36,748 nt of DNA from a virus, in IMG/VR virus record IMGVR_UViG_3300021185_002194, positions 1 to 36,748 of that record, one strand, 5' to 3'. The notes beneath the pieces were generated by a model. The model saw nothing but the letters and a program-made list of their open reading frames with translations. It was not told where the DNA came from and did not search any database. This document shows, piece by piece, positions 30,675-36,748 of this stretch. The position numbers and the translations under genes were made by a program. The first letter of the stretch is position 1, and each line of letters starts with the position of its first letter.

Positions 30675-31265
30675 ATGAAATACTCAGAATCAACAAAAAA
30701 CATAGCACCAGCTGTTACAGCCGCTAGTAATGCTATTACTGGCGCAAAGAAAGATGGTAAAAACCCACATTATAAATCAACATATGCAACACTTAGCTCA
30801 ATTATTAATGCGGCTAATAAACCATTAAGTGATAATAATTTAAGCATTATGCAAGAATTAAGTGAAATAACAGACAACCAAATGATTAAAGTTACTACAC
30901 GATTAAATCATACGTCTGGCGAATATTATGAATTAGTAACACCAGCACCATTGAAAAATAAAGATATTCATGTGCTAATGAGTACATTCACTTATTGCCG
31001 TAGAAATGCAATATCAGCAATGCTAAATATCCCAGTTGAAGATGATGATGGAAATAAGTCACATGATGCAAAAGCAGAAAAAATTGTTGTTGACCTAGAG
31101 CCTATGCTTATAAAGATATCAGAATCTATGGATAATGATTCCCTTGAGGCTGTTGCTAAGGAAATTAGAAATGCTGAGTTACCTACCAATGCAAAAGCTA
31201 AGTTACGAAAAGCCTGGACAGAACAAAAATCTATATTGATTGCTGTTGAGAAAGCAGAAGCGTGA
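30675..31265 (+). CDS. ERF-family single-strand annealing protein
   Basis: This 196-residue protein has the ERF pattern: ESTKNIAPAVTAASNAITGA, then KNPHYKSTYATLSSIINAAN, PLSDNNLSIMQELSE, then TRLNHTSGEYYELVTPAPLK and a MSTFTYCRRNAISAMLNIPV stretch. ERF proteins anneal complementary single strands during phage recombination and genome circularisation. It overlaps the exonuclease by 4 bp (GTGA). An AAAGGAAAAAATT ribosome site precedes the ATG. Confidence 0.92.
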   Translation: MKYSESTKNIAPAVTAASNAITGAKKDGKNPHYKSTYATLSSIINAANKPLSDNNLSIMQELSEITDNQMIKVTTRLNHTSGEYYELVTPAPLKNKDIHVLMSTFTYCRRNAISAMLNIPVEDDDGNKSHDAKAEKIVVDLEPMLIKISESMDNDSLEAVAKEIRNAELPTNAKAKLRKAWTEQKSILIAVEKAEA

Positions 31266-31900
31266 AAATCGTAGACGTACAGCAAGGTAGCCCAGAGTGG
31301 TTTAGTGCGAGGTGTGGTAATTTTACTGCATCTCGCGTTAAAGACATACTTGCTAAGACAAAATCTGGCTATAGTACATCACGCAAAAACATGATTGTGA
31401 AATTGGCTTTAGAGCGCATGACATCCGAGATTGAGGAAACTTACAGCAATGCTGCGATGCAGAGAGGGAACGACCTAGAACCAGAAGCACGTGACTTTTA
31501 TGCCTTTGAGAAAGATGTAATCGTAACAGAGGTTGGTATGGTCATACATCCAGAGCATGAGCATATTACTTGTAGTCCAGATGGCTTGGTAGGCGATGAT
31601 GGTTTAGTAGAAATCAAATGCCCTGCAAGTATGGCTAAAATGGTAAGCTACCTGGAAAAAGATGCACACGCTAAAGAGTATCAGATTCAGTTACAACATC
31701 AGTTACTTGTGACGGGTAGGCAGTGGGTAGACATTGCTGGTTACGACCCAAGGTTTCCAGAGGGTTTACAGCTTGCTGTTTGCCGAGTAGAAGCTGATAA
31801 GCAAATCCAAGCAGAAATATTAACAGAGATACAAAGCGCAAACGAAGAAGTAAACGCGCTTGTAGAAAAACTTAATCAACTAAAAAAGGAAAAAACATGA
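31262..31900 (+). CDS. YqaJ/lambda-exo-type exonuclease (GTG start)
   Basis: This 212-residue protein starts with GTG coupled to the ERF stop. The motifs are QGSPEWFSARCGNFTASR, NAAMQRGNDLEPEARDFY, TCSPDGLVG with the catalytic Asp, and LVEIKCPASM with the E-x-K pair, then QIQLQHQLLVTGR. This is the PD-(D/E)xK core of YqaJ. It makes 3' single strands for the ERF protein next to it, a standard SynExo recombinase pair. A Lys/Glu-rich tail ends the protein. Confidence 0.92.
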   Translation: MKIVDVQQGSPEWFSARCGNFTASRVKDILAKTKSGYSTSRKNMIVKLALERMTSEIEETYSNAAMQRGNDLEPEARDFYAFEKDVIVTEVGMVIHPEHEHITCSPDGLVGDDGLVEIKCPASMAKMVSYLEKDAHAKEYQIQLQHQLLVTGRQWVDIAGYDPRFPEGLQLAVCRVEADKQIQAEILTEIQSANEEVNALVEKLNQLKKEKT

Positions 31901-32328
31901 TTAACAAAGCAACACTAATTGGTAATGTTGGTAACGACCCAGAAGTAAAAACATTTGCTAATGGCAACAAAGTAGCAAACTTTAGCCTGGCAACGACTGA
32001 CAAATGGAAAGACCGCAACACAGGTGAGATGCAATCTAAAACTGAATGGCATAAAGTAGCTGTATTCTCAGAGGGTTTGATAGGCATTGTAGAGCGCTAT
32101 GTAAACAAAGGTAGCAAGCTTTATGTTGAAGGCAAAATACAGACCAGAAAGTGGCAAGATTTGTCTGGCAACGAAAAATCTATGACTGAGATAGTTTTAA
32201 AGGGCTTTACGGGCGTTATAACGCTCCTGGATAGCCGTGAGAGCAGTTTTGGTGGTGTTGGTGCAGACAGAGGCGGTTATGCTCCTGTGACGAAGCCTGA
32301 AGAGCTCAACGACGAGATACCATTTTAA
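31897..32328 (+). CDS. ssb: Single-stranded DNA-binding protein
   Basis: This 143-residue protein has an OB fold with the SSB opening INKATLIGNVGNDPEVKTFA, then WHKVAVFSEGLIGIVERYVN, KGSKLYVEGKIQTRKWQD, then LKGFTGVITLLDSR. The C-terminal tip DEIPF matches the host-SSB tail that binds replication proteins. It protects single strands made by the helicase and the exonuclease. It overlaps the exonuclease by 4 bp. Confidence 0.96.
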   Translation: MINKATLIGNVGNDPEVKTFANGNKVANFSLATTDKWKDRNTGEMQSKTEWHKVAVFSEGLIGIVERYVNKGSKLYVEGKIQTRKWQDLSGNEKSMTEIVLKGFTGVITLLDSRESSFGGVGADRGGYAPVTKPEELNDEIPF

Positions 32329-32745
32329 ATGGGCCAGCATACAGTCCAGATAAAATGTGAGGCAGATAAGGTGGAGTGTAAACGCCTTATCGACCTTTCA
32401 CCTATTGGTACATATGTGCGTTATACCAGGAATGTTAGAACCATACCGCAAAACTCCAGGCTGTGGGCGTTGCTGTCAACTATATCCGTTGCTATGCGAT
32501 GGAATGAATTTGAGGGTTATCACACAGGATTAAAGTCAGGTGAGAAGTATAGCCCAGAGGAATGGAAAGATTACTTTTGCCATATGTTACGCGGCAATAA
32601 ATTTATGCCAGATGAACATGGGCGCGAGCAGATACCTGTTGGTATGTCTACAAGGAGTATGACTAAAGACGAACACAATGAGCTACAGGCTCTTATAGAA
32701 GCTTTTGCTGTAAGGTTTGGTATAGGTGTAAGGGAAATTACTTAA
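32329..32745 (+). CDS. ninB: NinB-like recombination protein
   Basis: This 138-residue protein has the NinB pattern: RTIPQNSRLWALLSTISVAM, then YSPEEWKDYFCHMLRGNKF, then VGMSTRSMTKDEHNELQALI and a FGIGV end. In lambda, NinB (Orf) binds single strands and SSB and can replace RecFOR in recombination, which fits its place behind ERF, exonuclease and SSB. The gene starts directly after the SSB stop. Its stop overlaps the convergent small gene by 4 bp. Confidence 0.92.
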   Translation: MGQHTVQIKCEADKVECKRLIDLSPIGTYVRYTRNVRTIPQNSRLWALLSTISVAMRWNEFEGYHTGLKSGEKYSPEEWKDYFCHMLRGNKFMPDEHGREQIPVGMSTRSMTKDEHNELQALIEAFAVRFGIGVREIT

Positions 32746-32891
32746 TCAGCAGTGTAGAACAATTTGCACATTGATTTAAAAAGATGTAAAAAACTTTTCA
32801 TATCTAAATCATAGCAAGCTATCTGTCCGTTGTCATCTGCCACTACAAGCTGATAGCCATTACCTTCATTTGAATTTCTTACGTATAACAT
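32742..32891 (-). CDS. 49-residue protein coupled to the metallophosphoesterase
   Basis: Read by hand: ATG at 32889-32891 overlaps the stop of the metallophosphoesterase gene (TAATG); TAA is at 32742-32744. The product begins MLYVRNSNEGNGYQLVVADD and ends with FLHLFKSMCKLFYTAD. It looks like a small beta-hairpin protein with an amphipathic C-terminal helix. There is no separate ribosome site, so translation would depend on the upstream gene. It ends the late-direction operon, converging tail to tail on ninB. No family is recognised. Confidence 0.55.
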   Translation of the reverse strand: MLYVRNSNEGNGYQLVVADDNGQIACYDLDMKSFLHLFKSMCKLFYTAD

Positions 32892-34432
32892 TAGATGTAA
32901 TCAGCCAGGCTTTTACCATTAATATAAAAATACATTGAACGTTTGCCATTAGCATTTATTATTACATCAGCACAAGCCCATGTAGATAAACCAACTTTGT
33001 AAGGCTGTTTTAAGGTAGATACGCCTGTCTGCCACGCACCGCCACTAATACCAGGCGAATGACTGTGACCTATAACAGTTTTATACATAGCATTGGCAAA
33101 TCCCTTGATACTGCCTCTTGAGCCATTAGCGCCCCTATCGCCATGTTGTGATACGTCTATTCCTTTTATGTTCGCACGTTTGTTTGCATTTATAAACTTG
33201 TAACATCCTGGTATGTATTTTTGAAAGGCACATTCTAATGCTGATTTATTTTTGTAAGCTATCTCAGCAAGTAACTCTGAACCTATCGCCGCATTGTGTG
33301 GTTCTTTGAGGTGTCTGCCTTCATTTAAGTAACGCTCAATATGCCTGTCGTGATTACTATCTACTATCCAATTCTCTTTACCGCCCGTTTGCACTATATG
33401 TGCCGCAGTATGCTTTAACTCCCAGGCCAAACTATTCATACGCATATTAAAAACTTTTATCTTATCAAGTAGCTTGTGGTGGTGTGATATTGATACGCCA
33501 TCAAATACGTCATGGAATACGTGTATTTCTGGTTTAAGTCTATCGCACAGCCTAGCTCTAGCTTTTAGTATAACTCTATCGTGCATAGCCGCGTGGTCAT
33601 CACCTCTAACTATTGCCGCAGAGTTTTCACCAGGTTGCAATCCTTCAGGTGTCCAATACTCGTTTAAAAAATAAAAACCTTTACCATCCCAGATTATCTG
33701 TGTGTGATAAAACTTATCTCCAACAAGCTTGACGTATGTTGCGGCAAATACATGGTTAAACTTAGCTTTACCACCAGCTTTTGTTCGAGTGTACGTCTTA
33801 CTGGTACAGCTACCTGTAGTTTGTAGCATCTTGGGCAGTTCATCGCCTGGTGTTGCCGCTAATCTCAGGTGCAGTGATGTAGCGCCATAAACAACTGACC
33901 TTTGACCGCTGTGAGCTTGCATACCAGATAGCGGGTCTATAGCAGTAGCTGTCAGGCGCAATCCAGACACCATGAATGACTTGCTCAATATTAAATCATC
34001 TAGCAATGCATAGTTATGTATAGCAACGGGCCATTGATAATCTTTTTTAGCTATCAGTGTATTGTGTCTGTATTTGAGGGGAATGATTAACAGCTGACTT
34101 TTGTGGTGCTTACTAAATAATTCTAGTGTGTCAAAAAACTTTTGGTTTAATGTGCTGTTATTTGTTGCAGATGTTATTAAAAATGATTTATACTTCTTTG
34201 CAGCTTTTATATCTAAGTTACTTGGACACTCTACGTCATTTGTTTTATACTTAGGATTATGTGGCTCAAGCTTTATACCAAGAATACTTTGTGTGTTGCT
34301 TTTATGTTGTCGCATCGCACGTTCTGTATTTGTGCTAATACCAGCCTTACGCATAGCATCAGCAAGTGATGTGCTGTTAGGCCAAACTTCTGCTATTCTT
34401 TTAGCGCGTTCAATACTTGTATGTGTTTTCAT
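32891..34432 (-). CDS. Metallophosphoesterase, T5 A1-like
   Basis: This is a 513-residue protein. Residues 5-45 look like an HTH segment (ERAKRIAEVWPNSTSLADAM). The second half carries the calcineurin-type motifs in order: GDDH at 277-280, HDVFD at 307-311, NHD at 360-362, QHGD at 429-432 and GHSHS at 455-459, with RGANGSRGSIKGFANAM between the last two. This set, with the WQTGVSTL and NGKRSMYFYINGK end, is what I know from T5 A1-like phage proteins. T5 A1 takes part in host-DNA degradation and second-step DNA transfer, so a nuclease or phosphoesterase aimed at host DNA is likely. It is placed here after the lysis genes, unlike the pre-early A1 of T5. Confidence 0.8.
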   Translation of the reverse strand: MKTHTSIERAKRIAEVWPNSTSLADAMRKAGISTNTERAMRQHKSNTQSILGIKLEPHNPKYKTNDVECPSNLDIKAAKKYKSFLITSATNNSTLNQKFFDTLELFSKHHKSQLLIIPLKYRHNTLIAKKDYQWPVAIHNYALLDDLILSKSFMVSGLRLTATAIDPLSGMQAHSGQRSVVYGATSLHLRLAATPGDELPKMLQTTGSCTSKTYTRTKAGGKAKFNHVFAATYVKLVGDKFYHTQIIWDGKGFYFLNEYWTPEGLQPGENSAAIVRGDDHAAMHDRVILKARARLCDRLKPEIHVFHDVFDGVSISHHHKLLDKIKVFNMRMNSLAWELKHTAAHIVQTGGKENWIVDSNHDRHIERYLNEGRHLKEPHNAAIGSELLAEIAYKNKSALECAFQKYIPGCYKFINANKRANIKGIDVSQHGDRGANGSRGSIKGFANAMYKTVIGHSHSPGISGGAWQTGVSTLKQPYKVGLSTWACADVIINANGKRSMYFYINGKSLADYI

Positions 34433-35007
34433 TACGAAGTTCTTTTGTAATGCTCATCTTCATAGCTAGTATTTTGACCTCGGCTACCAAACCACCAGCC
34501 AACAACCATTGCTGTCATGTTAACTAATGCCAAGTCAAACGGATTTGCTAGCATCTGGTCAAACGCCGTGCCAATTAATGCTACCTGGTCATTCAAGTTA
34601 GTTACATCTTGCGTTAGTTTATCTGTAATAGCGTAGTATTCGCTAGTACGTATGCTTGTCATTAAAACTAAATACCAAGTTATGCCTGGCCTGGTGATAG
34701 AGCGCATAAAGTTTGCAATATCGCCTAACATTGACTTACCCCATCTAATCTTACTCAGATTGTTTTCAGCATCTTGCGAGTTAGTAAACGCAGATATATT
34801 GCCAGCAATTTCTGTTAGTGCAATCTCTTGCTCAGTTTCTTCACGCCTTGCTTTCATTGACATTTCGGTCAGTGCTAACTCTTGCTCAAACTCCACGCGC
34901 ATACGCTCTGTTTCATGTTTAAACATATTGCGCTCATGCTTACGCTGCAAGAACGCGCCAAAGATACCAACGCCTGTTGATAGAATAGGGGATAAAATAT
35001 CAATCAT
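34432..35007 (-). CDS. Holin candidate (membrane protein with coiled-coil)
   Basis: The protein from MIDILSPILSTGVGIFGAFL has 190-191 residues. It has an N-terminal hydrophobic segment, a charged helix (HETERMRVEFEQELALTEMS, then ETEQEIALTEIAG), and two further membrane segments around ITRPGITWYLVLMTSI and ALVNMTAMVVGWWFGSR. This resembles the 3-TM holins of gene-transfer-agent type. A start at 35040 is possible but has no ribosome site; ATG at 35005-35007 has GGAG about 9 bases upstream and overlaps the endolysin stop by 8 bp. Lysis-cassette position supports the call; the fold is inferred. Confidence 0.62.
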   Translation of the reverse strand: MIDILSPILSTGVGIFGAFLQRKHERNMFKHETERMRVEFEQELALTEMSMKARREETEQEIALTEIAGNISAFTNSQDAENNLSKIRWGKSMLGDIANFMRSITRPGITWYLVLMTSIRTSEYYAITDKLTQDVTNLNDQVALIGTAFDQMLANPFDLALVNMTAMVVGWWFGSRGQNTSYEDEHYKRTS

Positions 35008-35407
35008 CTGACCAAAACTCCAATGACTTATCACCGCCAAACCAATGTCGGCGGCGACCTGTATCTATGTGTAAAAAGGTCTGATAATAACCAAAGCCTG
35101 TAAAGCCAGCAGACTTACACATAAAATTTAATTCTTCTTTGTTGTGATTACGTAGGGATATATCTACAGCAAGTTTTCTATGCTGACTCATTGGCACACC
35201 ACCAACAGCTAGGTTATGCCTAAAACATCTATGTGCAGAGTTTATGTGCAACGGCTTTTCTATCTTTGTGCGTACCCATTGAAGTTTGTCTAAAAACTCT
35301 GGGTCATGGTAGTATTGACCGCAATGATTGCATGATAGTTCTTTGGCACTAAAGTTAGGCCATCGGTCACTATCCCAATCGACTTTTATGTAATGTTTAG
35401 TTTTCAT
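35000..35407 (-). CDS. Endolysin, M15-family peptidase
   Basis: The 135-residue protein from MKTKHYIKVDWDSDRWPNFS has the M15 zinc-peptidase signature: INSAHRC..HN..VGG, SQHRKLAVDI with ligands H76 and D82, and FGYYQTFLHIDTG with H113. It should cleave peptide cross-links in peptidoglycan. The spacing H-x5-D is one residue shorter than the usual S-x-H-x-x-G-x-A-x-D, which is worth noting. A longer frame to 35530 would lie inside the upstream gene in another frame and is rejected. It overlaps the holin candidate and the upstream gene by 8-11 bp. Confidence 0.83.
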   Translation of the reverse strand: MKTKHYIKVDWDSDRWPNFSAKELSCNHCGQYYHDPEFLDKLQWVRTKIEKPLHINSAHRCFRHNLAVGGVPMSQHRKLAVDISLRNHNKEELNFMCKSAGFTGFGYYQTFLHIDTGRRRHWFGGDKSLEFWSDD

Positions 35408-35696
35408 TCTTAATAATGAGTGCAGTGAGGTCTTTATGGTTTTGCCGCATTTCAACGCCCAGGCTTTCAATACTGCGCTCCACTCTTTTAACAGATTCAC
35501 GTACATCATCTTTCCTTGCAAAGTTTTCATTCATGTCATCTTTTAAATCATCTATACGACTATGTGTTTTAGAGTTGTCATTACTTATCTTAGCTGAGAC
35601 CTGTCTATCTCTGGCAATAACACCGCCAACAAACGTAACTAATAATGCACAAAAAGTTAATAATGTCTTAACATCTACGTTTGCTGTATTTTCCAT
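35397..35696 (-). CDS. Membrane-anchored coiled-coil lysis protein (spanin- or holin-like)
   Basis: This is a 99-residue protein. Residues 9-29 form one membrane helix (VKTLLTFCALLVTFVGGVIA), and residues 32-95 a charged coiled-coil (THSRIDDLKDDMNENFARKD, then SVKRVERSIESLGVEMRQN). This is the layout of i-spanins or small phage holin partners. It sits between the tail fibre and the endolysin, overlaps the endolysin by 11 bp and starts 4 bp after the fibre stop. The exact lysis role is open. Confidence 0.65.
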   Translation of the reverse strand: MENTANVDVKTLLTFCALLVTFVGGVIARDRQVSAKISNDNSKTHSRIDDLKDDMNENFARKDDVRESVKRVERSIESLGVEMRQNHKDLTALIIKNEN

Positions 35697-35700
35697 GATG

Positions 35701-36748
35701 TTAACTTTCCAACGCCTCTAGTCGTGTTTCTAATGCTTCAATCTTAGCAATCGCGTCCTGTAGTGCAGATGTTAGCAATGGCACAATCTTACTTTGGTCG
35801 ATGCCTTGGTAGTCTGGCACTTGCCTTGTTGCCATAACCTTTTCTGTTGTTTCTCGCCATAGTTGACCTTCCTCAAGTTCATCTGGCTCTACAACATCTG
35901 AGCTATATATTACTTCATCAATCGCAGGAGTTAGCTCTCGCTCTTGCGCCTCATAGGTAGCGTCAACGGCAGGTGTAACAAGTTGCTCTTGTTCTTCTGT
36001 TACTGCTTCAATAGCAGGGGTAAGTTCATTGCCATCTTCGTCATATGTAGCTTCTACGGCAGGACTTATCTCTACTGTTACTGTTTCATAAACGGCCTCA
36101 ACAGCAGGTGTTAGCTCAACTTGTATTGTTTCATACGTTGCGTCAACGGCAGGAGTGTATATGTCACCTGTTGCCTCGCTCTCAACATACTCTTGGTCAC
36201 GCATTGCATCCTTTTCTCCACTAATAGCTTCTGGTACTACCTCTTGTGCTTCATGTGCTAAGAAACCATCTACCCTAGTACCGTCTTCTTTCCACTCAAA
36301 GTTAACAGGCTTCAATGCTTTTACTCTGTCAATACTTCCTTGCATAGGTTGTATATCAGTCTTGAGCCTATAATCTGAGCTAGTTACATAACTTACTGAA
36401 AATGCACTAACATCTATTCTACCTATCTCACCATAAGGATTTTCAAATCCTATATGGGTCTGAGTAGTGTTAACATTGCCTACAGTTTGTAAAGCACGTG
36501 AAGACCCTACAACAGTAGATTCTATAAAGCCACTACCTGCTGCACTAGCACCACCAACGTTTAATGCATTACCTACGTCTAGATTAGCAGGAATATTTAT
36601 ACCTGTACCGCTTGTAATTAGATTAGTCGTTGCGCCATTCGCAGTTAATACTTTAACTTCACCTGTATTCGTTTGTAATCTTAAATCACCACTACCACCT
36701 GTGTATACAGACCTAGACGAGCTACCAAGATATATATTGCCTTCGACG
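35701..36748 (-). CDS. Tail fibre, partial: diverged allele of 91-4008 (3' part only)
   Basis: The minus-strand frame is open to the right edge, so the 5' end is outside the window. It encodes about 348 residues. The first part (VEGNIYLGSSSRSVYTGGSG onward) equals residues of the other copy. The next 70 or so residues before the chaperone differ strongly (HIGFENPYGEIGRI against HISFENANGQVGKI). The S74 site SSDYRLKTDIQP is identical, and the C-terminal 45-bp repeats number six instead of four. Bases 36642-36748 equal 945-1051 and 35611-35709 equal 1-99. Either this is the genome junction read through a second strain allele, or a real second copy. Confidence 0.88.
   Translation of the reverse strand, partial: VEGNIYLGSSSRSVYTGGSGDLRLQTNTGEVKVLTANGATTNLITSGTGINIPANLDVGNALNVGGASAAGSGFIESTVVGSSRALQTVGNVNTTQTHIGFENPYGEIGRIDVSAFSVSYVTSSDYRLKTDIQPMQGSIDRVKALKPVNFEWKEDGTRVDGFLAHEAQEVVPEAISGEKDAMRDQEYVESEATGDIYTPAVDATYETIQVELTPAVEAVYETVTVEISPAVEATYDEDGNELTPAIEAVTEEQEQLVTPAVDATYEAQERELTPAIDEVIYSSDVVEPDELEEGQLWRETTEKVMATRQVPDYQGIDQSKIVPLLTSALQDAIAKIEALETRLEALES
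35911..36156 (-). repeat. 45-bp in-frame repeats in the S74 chaperone, six units
   Basis: The units begin TPAVDA, TPAVEA, SPAVEA, TPAIEA, TPAVDA and TPAIDE, each 15 residues. The other allele (301-456) has four. The extra length is exactly 90 bp, two units. The shared first and last units mark the array's ends. Confidence 0.85.

Larger units (their letters stand above)
35611..36748. other. Terminal overlap with 1-1051, two alleles of one locus
   Basis: Bases 35611-35709 equal 1-99 and 36642-36748 equal 945-1051. Between them the copies differ by many substitutions and by a net 87 bp (plus 90 from two repeat units, minus 3). The window thus contains one full circle of about 35.61-35.70 kb plus about 1.1 kb read twice. 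An exact terminal repeat is excluded because the middle differs. Confidence 0.8.

Noticed and set aside
32746-32830. Terminator between the convergent operons (GATTTA..TAAATC, ATAGCAAGCTAT)
   Set aside because: The stems are short, AT-rich and imperfect, and no U-tract follows on either strand.
35408-35530. N-terminal extension of the endolysin to 35530
   Set aside because: It lies wholly inside the coiled-coil gene in another frame, and the M15 domain is complete without it.

Overview
This window is a nearly complete tailed-phage genome, most like a short-tailed marine podovirus. It has one terminase-portal-scaffold-capsid block, a head-tail adaptor and several probable ejection proteins, but no recognisable tape measure, tail-tube protein or baseplate genes. 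Base composition is AT-rich: three lines counted by hand gave 33-37% GC. A GcrA-like regulator and terminase, small-subunit and adaptor families common in marine alphaproteobacterial phages suggest, weakly, an alphaproteobacterial host. No integrase, DNA polymerase or RNA polymerase gene was seen, so replication and transcription probably depend on host enzymes.

Layout. (1) 20258 down to 91, minus strand: the late structural operon, running leftwards as small Cys-rich protein, Q/M-rich protein, TerS, TerL, portal, small protein, scaffold, major capsid, small head/neck proteins, adaptor, short fibre-like and Ig-like proteins, a tail or stabilisation protein, three ejection-protein candidates, a small basic protein and the S74-chaperone tail fibre. 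Read as a circle, it continues at the right end (35696 to 32742) with a membrane/coiled-coil lysis candidate, an M15 endopeptidase, a holin candidate, a T5-A1-like metallophosphoesterase and a 49-residue protein. (2) 20556-25035, minus strand: about a dozen mostly unknown small genes in several short transcription units. They are headed by near-identical promoters and divided by two rho-independent terminators. (3) 25046-26359, minus strand: a regulatory operon with a Cro-like HTH protein, a GcrA-like protein and a NusG/RfaH-like protein. (4) 26551-32745, plus strand: the early replication and recombination operon with small unknown proteins including a tandem paralog pair, a second HTH protein, an HNH-like protein, DUF1064, DnaB-like helicase, HTH replication initiator, ERF annealing protein, YqaJ exonuclease, SSB and NinB.

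The two ends of the window are not independent. Bases 1-99 equal 35611-35709 and bases 945-1051 equal 36642-36748. Between them lie two diverged alleles of the tail-fibre 3' end. The simplest reading is a circular or terminally redundant genome of about 35.6-35.7 kb, with two strain alleles caught at the junction.

The most unusual structure is regulatory. An 18-19 bp promoter-associated motif (near TAATGCTATACAATAAGC) recurs before five minus-strand units and once on the plus strand in the divergent control region. A short inverted repeat (GGCAATTAAGCC type) recurs just downstream of five promoters on both strands. Together with the Cro-like, GcrA-like and NusG-like proteins this looks like a dispersed phage regulon. 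A 160-bp gene-free stretch (20965-21125) holds GAAC repeats phased at exactly 11 bp and is a candidate origin or multi-protein binding site. Five genes of 36-53 codons were read by hand: 20148-20258, 21180-21290, 22712-22837, 23707-23868 and 32742-32891.
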